From: JBECKQ01 sp040235375
Lineage (GTDB): Bacteria; Planctomycetota; Phycisphaerae; UBA1845
Length of the DNA stretch: 36,182 bases
Assembly: GCA_040235375.1 (NCBI GenBank)
Contig: JBECKQ010000436.1
Coordinates: forward strand, 1-36,182
Direction: 5' to 3'
Part shown: piece by piece, positions 15,258-22,799 of the stretch
Layout of the letters: each line of letters opens with the position of its first letter
How positions within the stretch are numbered: position 1 is the stretch's first letter
Made by a program: the position numbers and the translations under genes
Notes under the pieces: model-generated
Database searches by the model: none
Seen by the model: the letters and a program-made list of their open reading frames with translations, nothing else
Told to the model about the DNA's origin: nothing

Positions 15258-16889
15258 CTACTGGTCTGACGACGGCTTGGTGACGGCATTGGCCTCGGCG
15301 GGGATGGCCGGAAAGTCCTTCCGCGTCTTGCCTGCGAGCAGCGTTTCGATCTCACCGGATAATTGGTCCCCGAGGTTGGGGGCTGCGTCGATATGGACGG
15401 CCTCCACGTCACCCGATCGGCCGATCAGGAAAATCGTCGGATAACTGATCACGCGATAGGGCCGGGCGACGGCCAAGTCCGGGTCCAGGACGAGCGGCAT
15501 ACCCAGCCCGACCGAGCGGTAGTGCTCGATGGACGCCTCCTTGGTGCGGGCGTTGGCCCCCACGGGCTGATCGAGATTGACGGCCACGAATTCGAGGTCC
15601 TTGTCGCGATACTTCTCGTACACCTCTTTGACCATCGGGATCGCCCGCTTGCAGAAGGGGCACCATGATGTGTAGAAGACGACCACCTGGGGGCGCTCGC
15701 GGTGGCCGCCGATCGTCATGGACTGACCGTCATAGGTGGACGTTTCGGAAGCGGGAGCCTTCTGGCCGATCAGGCGGAGGGCTGGTCGAATGGGCCGGCT
15801 GCGGCGCTTGCTGAGCGTGCTGACGGGCAGGCGAAGCTCGTGGAATTCCGTGTCGTCGGTGGTGACGATGACGAAGCTGCCCTCGTCCTTCGGCTCATAG
15901 TGAGCGGGGATGCCAACGCGCAGCTCGTAGCGCCGGCCCTCCTCGAGCGTGTTCGTGTCAACGATGAGATTCTCGTCATTGGACGTCGCCTCGACGAGAT
16001 GCACCGCCGTGTCTCCGCTGTTCGTCAGGCGGCTGATGCGCATCGTGGGCGAATCACTCTCGGCGGGGACGACGATGGTCTCGGGCTGAAGTTCGACGCG
16101 TTCGGGAACCGTGGCCAGGCACACGACCGTGACGGACTTTTGCTTGGGAATGTTGGTGTCGATCTCCATGTCGAAGCGATTGACCCGGTCGTACGGCGGC
16201 GAAGCGGTGACGGCGAGCTCGTACTGGACGCCCTCGACGATCGGCGTGATCTTGCCGGAAAACACTCGAGATGCTGGCGCGTTGGTGATCCTCGGCCTGA
16301 AGTCCTTGCTGTCCGTCCTGTTGGTCAGGATCAGCAACTTCTCCTGTTTTTCATCGTGCTTGAGGATGCCGAAGAGCGCCGACGGCGGCTGTGTCTCGAC
16401 GTACTGCTTGGCCTCGCCGGTGAGCGTGAGGCGAATCACCTTGTTGTTCGGGTCGTTCGTGGTGATGTTGATGGTCTTGGTGAAGCGGTCGCGGAAGCGG
16501 GCCGTGCGCAACTTGAAGGGGAACGAGCCGCTTTGCCCCGGGGCGATGGTCGTCGGGTAATGGCCGGCGATAGTGCAGCCGCACGAAGGCCGCACCTGCA
16601 CGATCTGGAGCGGGGCGTTGCCGACGTTGCGAATCTGGAAGGTGTGGTCCAGCGTCTCACCCGCCCACTTCGTGCCGAAGTTGAAGCTCGGCTCGAGGAC
16701 CTGGGCGACGGGGCCGCCGGTGGCGGCTCGTGCGGCCGGCGTGTTCTGTTGCTGCGCCTGTGCACGTTCCGGAGTGTAGTGCCACGATATGGCACACAAG
16801 CCGGCGAGCAACCAGCAAGAGCCGAGTGTATGGCCGCGCCACGAAGCGGCTCCGGCAAGTATCCGATTCAACATATTTCGCTTCTCCAT
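15258..16889 (-). CDS. DUF1573 domain protein fused to a thioredoxin-like (TlpA-type) domain
   Basis: A 543-residue exported protein. The N-terminal hydrophobic stretch (residues about 11-46, SCWLLAGLCAISW) is a signal peptide or anchor. A DUF1573 domain, an immunoglobulin-like fold common in Planctomycetota and Bacteroidota, covers about residues 66-160 with the typical SCGCT motif (C103, C105). A linker with two further beta-rich repeats follows to about residue 365. The C-terminal thioredoxin-like domain begins near residue 375 and has the redox pair C410-P-F-C413 in FYTSWCPFCK and the cis-proline P484 (SYPTIFLIG), so it resembles TlpA/ResA. It is predicted to reduce or exchange disulfides outside the cytoplasm while bound to a partner. 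The start at 16889 (MEKRNM) is uncertain; residue 6 (16874) has GGAGAAG upstream and may be the real one. Confidence 0.88.
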   Translation of the reverse strand: MEKRNMLNRILAGAASWRGHTLGSCWLLAGLCAISWHYTPERAQAQQQNTPAARAATGGPVAQVLEPSFNFGTKWAGETLDHTFQIRNVGNAPLQIVQVRPSCGCTIAGHYPTTIAPGQSGSFPFKLRTARFRDRFTKTINITTNDPNNKVIRLTLTGEAKQYVETQPPSALFGILKHDEKQEKLLILTNRTDSKDFRPRITNAPASRVFSGKITPIVEGVQYELAVTASPPYDRVNRFDMEIDTNIPKQKSVTVVCLATVPERVELQPETIVVPAESDSPTMRISRLTNSGDTAVHLVEATSNDENLIVDTNTLEEGRRYELRVGIPAHYEPKDEGSFVIVTTDDTEFHELRLPVSTLSKRRSRPIRPALRLIGQKAPASETSTYDGQSMTIGGHRERPQVVVFYTSWCPFCKRAIPMVKEVYEKYRDKDLEFVAVNLDQPVGANARTKEASIEHYRSVGLGMPLVLDPDLAVARPYRVISYPTIFLIGRSGDVEAVHIDAAPNLGDQLSGEIETLLAGKTRKDFPAIPAEANAVTKPSSDQ

Positions 16890-17006
16890 CGAGTGGCGGC
16901 CTTTGGCTTTTTCCTCCTGACCGGTCAGATCGACCGGCACCGACCCTTAACCTGTCACGTGCGGGGTTATACGCGAATGGTAAGCAGTCTATCAAGCGTT
17001 GCGGTA

Positions 17007-17050
17007 ACGGCCGCGCATCGCACGCATTGCGTGCGTGGCGCGCGCGATCG
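17007..17050 (+). repeat. Degenerate direct repeat, copy A with palindromic insert
   Basis: ACGGCCGCGCATCG (17007-17020) and TGGCGCGCGCGATCG (17036-17050) match copy B at 27 of 29 positions, but are separated by the 15-base near-palindrome CACGCATTGCGTGCG, which copy B lacks. Confidence 0.5.
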
Positions 17051-17284
17051 TGGGCCCGTTTGCGGGCCGGAATCGCGAATGGCGGGGCGGCTCAGGCGCA
17101 ACCCTCGCGCAACGTGAGGGTTCCGGCGAGGCGCGAAGCGAGGCGACGCATCCGAGCCGCGGGGGGGAACTCAGGGCAGACGGTTATTGGCCTGGCATGT
17201 ACACGTTCGGGTTCAGTGGCGGAGGGCCGTGACGTGGTGAAGCGTTCGCGGCAGTTGTTCCCGAGCTTGCGCCGCGCGGCTCTG

Positions 17285-17313
17285 ACGGCGGCGCATCGTG
17301 GCGCGCGCGGTCG
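17285..17313 (+). repeat. Degenerate direct repeat, copy B without insert
   Basis: ACGGCGGCGCATCG followed directly by TGGCGCGCGCGGTCG. It matches copy A, 278 bases upstream, except for two substitutions and the missing 15-base insert. Confidence 0.5.
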
Positions 17314-17362
17314 TTTTGCAGGATCTGGGGAGTTTGTCGAGTCCACGACGGGCTGGCGTGCG

Positions 17363-18742
17363 TCAGAAATCCCATTTGACTTTGTCGGTCAGCGTCGCGG
17401 GATCCAGGCGGACCGACGGGCGCGTGGGGGCGTCGGCCAGACGGCGGAGGAGGACAGCGTAGACGGCGGCGGATTGAACGGTGCCGGGGATGTCGACCTG
17501 GTCGTACTTGTCGCCGTCGGAATGGTAGTACTGCACGCCGGGGCCCATGTCGCCGTAGAGCGCGACGGTGCACACGCCCTGCTTCATGAAGGGGGCGTGG
17601 TCGCTGGCAGTCCAGGAGGCCGCGGCGATCTCGTCTTTGATGCCGAAGCCGACCAGCTCGCGCTGCACGGACTTCAGGAAGTCGTCGATCTCCGGATGCA
17701 GAAAGCTGGCGAGTTGGCGCGGACGGCCGGGCATGTCGGCGTTGACGACGGCGACGATGTTCTCGAGCTCGGCGTCGTGCGCGGTGACGTAGGCCTTGCT
17801 GCCCAGCAGGCCCAGCTCTTCACCCATGAACCAGACGAAGCGTACGGTGCGGCGGGGCTGCCAGCCCGAAGCGGCCAGGGCGCGCGCGGTTTCGAGGATC
17901 GCGGCTGAGCCGGTGCCGTTGTCCAGAGCCCCCTGGGCGAGATGCCAACTGTCGAGGTGGGCGCTGAGGATGACGATCTGGTCGGCCAGCGTGCCGTGGC
18001 CGGGGATCTCGGCGACGACGTTGCGCGGGGTGGCCTTCCAGACGTCGGCCTTGATTTCGATGTTTACGCGGACGGTCTCGCCGGCGGCGAGACGCTTGGC
18101 GAGTGCTTCGCCGTCCGCGCCGGTGATGACGACGCCGGGCTCGGGGCGGGGCGTCGGGTGGCATTGCCCGACGCGGGGGCGTTCCTCGAGGCGGGAAACC
18201 TGGATCATTCCAGCCGCGCCATGCTGAAGGGCCAGGGCCATTTTCTCCGATCGGTGAAGACCACCTTCGCGAGCGAGGACGAACTTGCCGGCAATGGCGG
18301 CGCCGGCCTTATCGAAGTCGGCAGGGTCGCCCTGGTGGAGGTCGATGACCTCGGCGGTGACGCCGCCAGGCAGGGTGGTGATGCAGTTGCCGAGCGAGAG
18401 GGCGCCTTCCAGCTTGCGTGGGGAACCGTCGAACACATATACGTGCGTCTCTACATCGCGCCAGGAGGACATTTCGAACGGTTCGAAGTGGACGTTGGCC
18501 AGGCCGTACGCGCGGGCCTTGTCGGCGACAAACTGCTCGGCCTTGGTGGCGTTGGCGGAGCCGCTGAGGCGGCCGCCGTCCATGCAGAGCTCGCGGAGGT
18601 TCTCGGCGAGCTCGCTGTGCATCATCACGTCGCCGATGAGGAGCCTATCGAATTTCGCGGAGGGTTGCGGGCGGCAAGCGGGGATGGCGAGGGCGATCGA
18701 GGTGATAGCGACGAGGACGGCGTGCGTCTTGCGATTGGGCAT
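17363..18742 (-). CDS. M28 family metallopeptidase lipoprotein with PA domain
   Basis: A predicted zinc aminopeptidase or carboxypeptidase of family M28, anchored outside the cytoplasm. The signal sequence ends in the lipobox I20-P-A-C23. A protease-associated (PA) domain lies at about residues 120-225, with AIAGKFVLAREGG and HGAAGMIQV. The M28 domain follows with the expected two-zinc ligands: H262 in SAHLDS, D274 in GALDNGTG, E308-E309 in GEELG, D336 in NADMPG and H407 in YYHSDGDKYD. The length, 459 residues, is normal. No strong ribosome site precedes the ATG at 18742, as is common in this phylum. The gene stands alone. Substrate cannot be told from sequence; a role in scavenging extracellular peptides is plausible. 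Confidence 0.92.
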   Translation of the reverse strand: MPNRKTHAVLVAITSIALAIPACRPQPSAKFDRLLIGDVMMHSELAENLRELCMDGGRLSGSANATKAEQFVADKARAYGLANVHFEPFEMSSWRDVETHVYVFDGSPRKLEGALSLGNCITTLPGGVTAEVIDLHQGDPADFDKAGAAIAGKFVLAREGGLHRSEKMALALQHGAAGMIQVSRLEERPRVGQCHPTPRPEPGVVITGADGEALAKRLAAGETVRVNIEIKADVWKATPRNVVAEIPGHGTLADQIVILSAHLDSWHLAQGALDNGTGSAAILETARALAASGWQPRRTVRFVWFMGEELGLLGSKAYVTAHDAELENIVAVVNADMPGRPRQLASFLHPEIDDFLKSVQRELVGFGIKDEIAAASWTASDHAPFMKQGVCTVALYGDMGPGVQYYHSDGDKYDQVDIPGTVQSAAVYAVLLRRLADAPTRPSVRLDPATLTDKVKWDF

Positions 18743-19167
18743 TTTGCGAGGTTCCGGTTTGCAGGGAGCGTTTAGCTAGAGTTTGCTTCGTTATTGGTAA
18801 TTCCGAGGGTGGTCGGCGCTCCGAAGACCCTCCCCCGCCCCCTCTCTTCAAGGGAGGGGTTGGTAAAGGACTGTGCATAAGTACGCGAATCCGCCAGAGC
18901 GGCGACCATAATGCAGCAGACGCCTGCGATAGTCCTGCGGTACGTAATTGCGCCCCTGTTCCAGCACTGCTCGAGAGCAGTGACACACGGACAGGGCATA
19001 TTCGTGCCGGTGGCGGGGGAGTGCAAGGGCGAGGTCGGTAACAAGTTGCCAATGGCGTGCGTGGGCGTGAATCGACAAGCGGGCGGCGAGGGGAGAGAAT
19101 CGGGCCGGTGGCCGGCGGTGTGTCACCGGCGAGCCGCGAAGTCAGCGAACGCGAGGAGAACAACGCG
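18743..19167. other. Divergent intergenic region with dispersed repeat
   Basis: Lies between the M28 peptidase (minus) and the NamZ-like gene (plus). It holds repeat copy 1 (18826-18865). On the minus strand, just before that repeat, a short frame reads like a signal peptide (TIAGVCCIMVAALADSRTYAQS, about 18870-18940) but then runs into the repeat, so it may be a gene remnant. Confidence 0.45.
18826..18865 (+). repeat. Dispersed palindromic repeat, copy 1
   Basis: GACCCTCCCCC, a C/T-rich stretch, then AAGGGAGGGG and TTGGTA. The C-rich and G-rich halves can pair into a hairpin around CTTCA. It aligns with copy 2 (20439-20480) over about 40 bases with few differences, in the same orientation. 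Confidence 0.8.
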
Positions 19168-20403
19168 ATGCATCATGCGAGATGGACAGTACTGCTGGTG
19201 GCCGGTCTCAGCCTGCTGGCGGGGGCGTGGGCAGCAGCCGCAGAAGAGAAAGAGGCCAGGATGGACGAGGTCAAGGGCGGTGTGCTGACGGGGATCGACG
19301 TGCTCGAGCGCGACGGATTCGCGCCGCTGAAAGGACGAAACGTCGGATTGATCACGAACCAGACGGGGCTCGATCGGCTCGGCCGATCGACGCTCGAAAT
19401 CCTGCACGACGCGCCGGGCGTCAAGCTCGTGGCAATCTTCAGCCCGGAGCACGGGTTGAAAGGCGTGCTCGATGAACGCGTCGCCGACACGACGGACCCG
19501 CTGACGGGGCTCAAGGTCTACAGCCTCTACGGCCAGACGCGGCGGCCGACCGACGAAATGCTGGAAGGCGTCGACACGCTGGTGTTCGACATCCAGGACA
19601 TCGGCACGCGGTTCTACACGTACATTGCGACGATGGGCTACGCGATGGAAGAGGCGGCCAAGCACGGCATTCGGTTCGTCGTGCTCGACCGGCCGAACCC
19701 GATCACGGGCACGCGCGTGTTCGGACCGGTAAGCGATCGCGAGGGCCTGTTCACCGGGTACGACCGCATTCCGCTCGTGCACGGGATGACGGTGGGCGAA
19801 TTGGCGCGCATGTTCAATGCCGAACGGAAGATCAACGCCGACCTGGTCGTCGTGCCGATGGAGGGCTGGCAGCGAACAATGTGGTACGACGAGACGCTGC
19901 TGAGATGGGTGAACCCGTCGCCGAACATGCGGTCGCTGACGGAGGCGACGCTGTATCCCGCCATCGGGCTGATCGAGTCGTGCAACGTGTCCGTCGGGCG
20001 AGGGACGGATACGCCGTTCGAACTGTTCGGCGCGCCGTGGATCGAGGAACGACCGCTGGCGGCGAGGCTCAACGGACTGAGGCTGGCGGGCGTGCGGTTC
20101 ATTCCCTACCGGTTCACGCCGGATGCAAGCAAGTTCGCGGGCAAGGAGTGCGGGGGCGTGCAGATTGTCCTGATGGATCGGAATTCGTTCGATCCGGCGC
20201 AGGCAGGGCTGGCGATCGTGTGGGAGTTGAAGGACCTGTTCGGCACGTTGTTCGACGTGGATCGGGTGGACAATCTGCTGTTCAACAGGGACGTGCTGGA
20301 AAAGGTGAAGGCATCGAGCGGGCCGACAAACGACGAGCCCCTTTGGGTTGCGGAGCTGAAACGGTTTCTCGAGATTCGCCGACGGTATTTGATGTATCAG
20401 TAG
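19168..20403 (+). CDS. namZ: Secreted NamZ-like exo-beta-N-acetylmuramidase (DUF1343, GH171)
   Basis: This 411-residue protein belongs to the DUF1343 family, whose Bacillus subtilis member NamZ (YbbC) is an exo-beta-N-acetylmuramidase of glycoside hydrolase family 171 acting on peptidoglycan fragments. Family motifs are NVGLITNQTGLDR (N64 to R70), the FSPEHGLKG segment with E94 (a likely catalytic glutamate), VYSLYGQTRRPT, VFDIQDIGTRFYTY (residues 140-152), DRPNPI and NPSPNM. A signal peptide covers about residues 1-25. The start at 19168 is chosen for the signal peptide and a GAGGAG 10 bases upstream; a longer frame to 19057 would bury it. Two copies of a dispersed repeat flank the gene. The exact substrate in this organism is not shown by the sequence. 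Confidence 0.93.
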   Translation: MHHARWTVLLVAGLSLLAGAWAAAAEEKEARMDEVKGGVLTGIDVLERDGFAPLKGRNVGLITNQTGLDRLGRSTLEILHDAPGVKLVAIFSPEHGLKGVLDERVADTTDPLTGLKVYSLYGQTRRPTDEMLEGVDTLVFDIQDIGTRFYTYIATMGYAMEEAAKHGIRFVVLDRPNPITGTRVFGPVSDREGLFTGYDRIPLVHGMTVGELARMFNAERKINADLVVVPMEGWQRTMWYDETLLRWVNPSPNMRSLTEATLYPAIGLIESCNVSVGRGTDTPFELFGAPWIEERPLAARLNGLRLAGVRFIPYRFTPDASKFAGKECGGVQIVLMDRNSFDPAQAGLAIVWELKDLFGTLFDVDRVDNLLFNRDVLEKVKASSGPTNDEPLWVAELKRFLEIRRRYLMYQ

Positions 20404-20438
20404 CGGAGCCGACGCTTCGGGCAGCGCTGCATTTCTAA

Positions 20439-20480
20439 GAACCCTCCCCCAGCCCCTCCCTTCCAGGGAGGGGGTTGGTA
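20439..20480 (+). repeat. Dispersed palindromic repeat, copy 2
   Basis: Contains a perfect 9-base-pair hairpin, CCCCTCCCT (20453-20461) and AGGGAGGGG (20465-20473), with a 3-base loop, flanked by ACCCTCCCCC and TTGGTA. It starts 36 bases after the namZ stop and could double as its terminator. Confidence 0.85.
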
Positions 20481-20532
20481 CCACTATTCAAGACTGGCGG
20501 CACACGCCGGAGGCGGCGGCGTAGCGCGGGGG

Positions 20533-20561
20533 TGGTCAGGCTGCAGGGCTTGTGGTAAAGT
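20533..20561 (+). promoter_or_regulatory. Candidate promoter of rpsA
   Basis: TGGTCA (20533-20538) and TAAAGT (20556-20561) lie 17 bases apart, each 4 of 6 to consensus. It is the best candidate in the gap but weak. Confidence 0.3.
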
Positions 20562-20760
20562 GCTGTGCTCTCGGCTGCCGGCGGAATCGCGTCGCGTGAC
20601 GCGGACGGGGCCGTGGTTTTCGGTTGCATGTCGTGCCGTGGCGGAGGTGGCCGTCTCTGCCAGGATCGGCGAGTTCTTCGCCAGGATCGGTCAAGCCCGG
20701 TGAAGGACAAATCCTGGACCCCGAACGGGGCCGCGGCGGGATCATCAAAGGCTTTTTTTC

Positions 20761-22692
20761 ATGGTCGATTACAACCTCATCAGCAGTCTGGACGAATCGA
20801 GCGGAGATCTGAACGCGGAAATCGGGAAGCTGTTCGGCGAAGGGTTCGACGACAGCGCCCTGGACACGCTCGTCGAACGGTCGGGGGCGGAAGAGCTCCA
20901 GCCGGGGTCGATCCTCAAGGGGAAGATCGTCGGCCGGGCGGGCGACGACGTGGTCATTGACGTGGGGCTCAAGAGCGAAGGCGTCGTGCCCCTCAACGAA
21001 TGGGAGGACCCGAGCTCGGTGGACATCGGCGACGAGATCGACGTCTACCTCGAGACGGTGGAGTCGGGTAGCGGCATCATCGAGCTTTCCAAGCGCAAGG
21101 CGGACCGCATCCTCAACTGGCAGCGGATCATCGAGACGAAGAAGGAAGGCGACGACGTTACCGGCCGCGTGATGCGCAAGATCAAGGGTGGGCTGCTGGT
21201 GGATATTGGCGTACCGGTCTTTCTGCCGGCGTCGCAGGTGGACATCCGCAGGCCGGGCGACATCGGCGAGTACATCGGCAAGGACATCGACGCCAAGATC
21301 CTCAAGATCGACACGGATCGCCGGAACATCGTCATTTCGCGGCGCAAGCTGATCGAGGAAGCGCGGAGCACGGCGAAGGAGAAGCTGCTGTCGGATATCG
21401 CCGTGGGCCAGACGCGCAAGGGCATGGTCAAGAACATCGCCGACTTCGGCGCGTTCGTCGATCTCGGCGGGATCGACGGCCTGCTGCACATCACCGACAT
21501 GAGCTGGGAGCGGATCAACCACCCGTCGCAGATGTTGAAGATCGACGAGGAAATCGAGGTGAAGATCCTCAACATCGATATGGACAAGGAGAAGATCGCC
21601 CTGGGGCTCAAGCAGCTCAAGCCGAGCCCGTGGGAGAACATCGAGGAACGCTACCCGGTCGGCGCGAAGGTGCAGGGCGAAGTCGTCAACATCATGAATT
21701 ATGGGGCGTTCGTGAAGCTCGAGCCCGGCGTCGAGGGCCTCGTGCACATCAGCGAGATGAGCTGGACGCGGCGGATCAATCATCCATCCGAGCTCTTGAA
21801 CGTCGGCGACATGATCGACGTGGTCGTGCTCGACGTGAACAAGGACAAGCAGGAAATCTCGCTGGGAATCAAGCAGACGGAGGTGAATCCGTGGACGCAG
21901 GTGGCGGAAAAGTACCCGCCGAACACGCGGATCACCGGCCGGGTGCGGAACCTGACCAATTATGGGGCGTTTGTCGAGATCGAAGAGGGAATCGACGGGC
22001 TCCTGCACGTATCGGACATGAGCTGGACCAAGAAGATCTCGCACCCCTCGGAGATGCTCAAAAAGGGCGATACGATCGACTGCGTGGTGCTGAAGGTGGA
22101 AGAGGACCGGCAGCGGATCGCCTTGGGCCTGAAGCAGTTGCACGAGGACCCGTGGCTGCGAGCGGTGCCCGAGAACTACATACCTGGGCAGATCGTCGAG
22201 GGCTCGGTGACGAAAATCACCAATTTCGGCGTGTTCGTGGAGCTGGAAAACGACCTCGAAGGGCTCTTGCACGTCAGCGAATTGGCCGATCATAAGGTCG
22301 AGGACCCGCATGACGTTGTCGAGATCGGCAGCCGGGTGCAGGTGAAGATCCTGCGGGTCGATCCGGTGGAGCGCAAGATCGGGCTGTCGAAGAAGCGGGC
22401 GGAGTGGTCCGCGGAGCAGCGTGAGGCCGAGGGTGAGCGGCCGGAGAAGGTGCGTCGGGGCGGCCTGGTCGGTCCGGGCGAGCAGACTTCGCATCTTATC
22501 ACGGGCGATGTTCTCGGTATTCGCGAGCCGGATTCCGAGGCGACGGAGGAGGAAACCGAGGGTGAACCCCCTACGGCGGAGCCTGAAGGCGAGGCCGGCG
22601 AGCGGGCAAAAGATGAATCCAGCGAGCAAACAAGCGATGAGGCCGACGAAAAGCCGGACGCGGAGGGCGACGTCGAACGAAGTCCTGAGTGA
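20761..22692 (+). CDS. rpsA: 30S ribosomal protein S1 with six S1 domains
   Basis: S1 binds mRNA leaders and helps load them on the 30S subunit. The 643 residues carry six S1 RNA-binding domains at about 47-113, 131-197, 214-285, 299-372, 386-459 and 474-545. Domains 3 to 6 show the canonical GxVxxIxxFGAFVxLxxGxxGLxHxSExxW pattern (for example NYGAFVKLEPGVEGLVHISEMSW), while 1 and 2 are divergent, as in proteobacterial S1. A tail of about 95 residues follows and is very acidic from about residue 590 to 640. The ATG has AAAGG 9 bases upstream, separated by a run of T. The gene ends shortly before a terminator that overlaps the promoter of the next sigma factor gene. Confidence 0.95.
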   Translation: MVDYNLISSLDESSGDLNAEIGKLFGEGFDDSALDTLVERSGAEELQPGSILKGKIVGRAGDDVVIDVGLKSEGVVPLNEWEDPSSVDIGDEIDVYLETVESGSGIIELSKRKADRILNWQRIIETKKEGDDVTGRVMRKIKGGLLVDIGVPVFLPASQVDIRRPGDIGEYIGKDIDAKILKIDTDRRNIVISRRKLIEEARSTAKEKLLSDIAVGQTRKGMVKNIADFGAFVDLGGIDGLLHITDMSWERINHPSQMLKIDEEIEVKILNIDMDKEKIALGLKQLKPSPWENIEERYPVGAKVQGEVVNIMNYGAFVKLEPGVEGLVHISEMSWTRRINHPSELLNVGDMIDVVVLDVNKDKQEISLGIKQTEVNPWTQVAEKYPPNTRITGRVRNLTNYGAFVEIEEGIDGLLHVSDMSWTKKISHPSEMLKKGDTIDCVVLKVEEDRQRIALGLKQLHEDPWLRAVPENYIPGQIVEGSVTKITNFGVFVELENDLEGLLHVSELADHKVEDPHDVVEIGSRVQVKILRVDPVERKIGLSKKRAEWSAEQREAEGERPEKVRRGGLVGPGEQTSHLITGDVLGIREPDSEATEEETEGEPPTAEPEGEAGERAKDESSEQTSDEADEKPDAEGDVERSPE

Positions 22693-22732
22693 GCTTGTTT
22701 CTCAATTCGGGCTGCCGAACAGGCGGCGACAA

Positions 22733-22741
22733 TGATACAAT
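22733..22741 (+). promoter_or_regulatory. Extended -10 promoter before the sigma-70 gene
   Basis: TGATACAAT is an extended -10 element (TGn plus TACAAT, 5 of 6). No good -35 is present, as is usual for extended -10 promoters. Transcription would start near 22748, about 50 bases before the ATG at 22800, inside the left arm of the rpsA terminator. Confidence 0.5.
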
Positions 22742-22778
22742 CGGGCGGTCAGTCAAGTGGGCCGCCCGACTTATTTTT
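22741..22778 (+). terminator. Rho-independent terminator of rpsA
   Basis: TCGGGCGG (22741-22748) pairs with CCGCCCGA (22762-22769) in an 8-base-pair stem, followed by CTTATTTTT. Confidence 0.75.
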
Positions 22779-22799
22779 ACAGAGGCCATGTAGCGAAAC

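Larger units (their letters stand above)
16890..17362. other. Intergenic region with a degenerate duplicated GC-rich segment
   Basis: No gene is seen in these 473 bases between two minus-strand genes. It contains several hairpins (CGCACGCA/TGCGTGCG around 17020-17036, GGCCCG/CGGGCC at 17053-17068, ACCCTC/GAGGGT at 17100-17120) and a duplicated segment described separately. Confidence 0.5.
20404..20760. other. Intergenic region upstream of rpsA
   Basis: Contains repeat copy 2 (20439-20480), which may end namZ transcription, then a weak promoter candidate for rpsA (20533-20561) and a roughly 190-base leader ending in a pyrimidine run. No gene is seen. Confidence 0.5.

Noticed and set aside
20536..22629. 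697-codon minus-strand frame opposite rpsA
   Set aside because: Repetitive only because it mirrors the six S1 domains; no independent motif.
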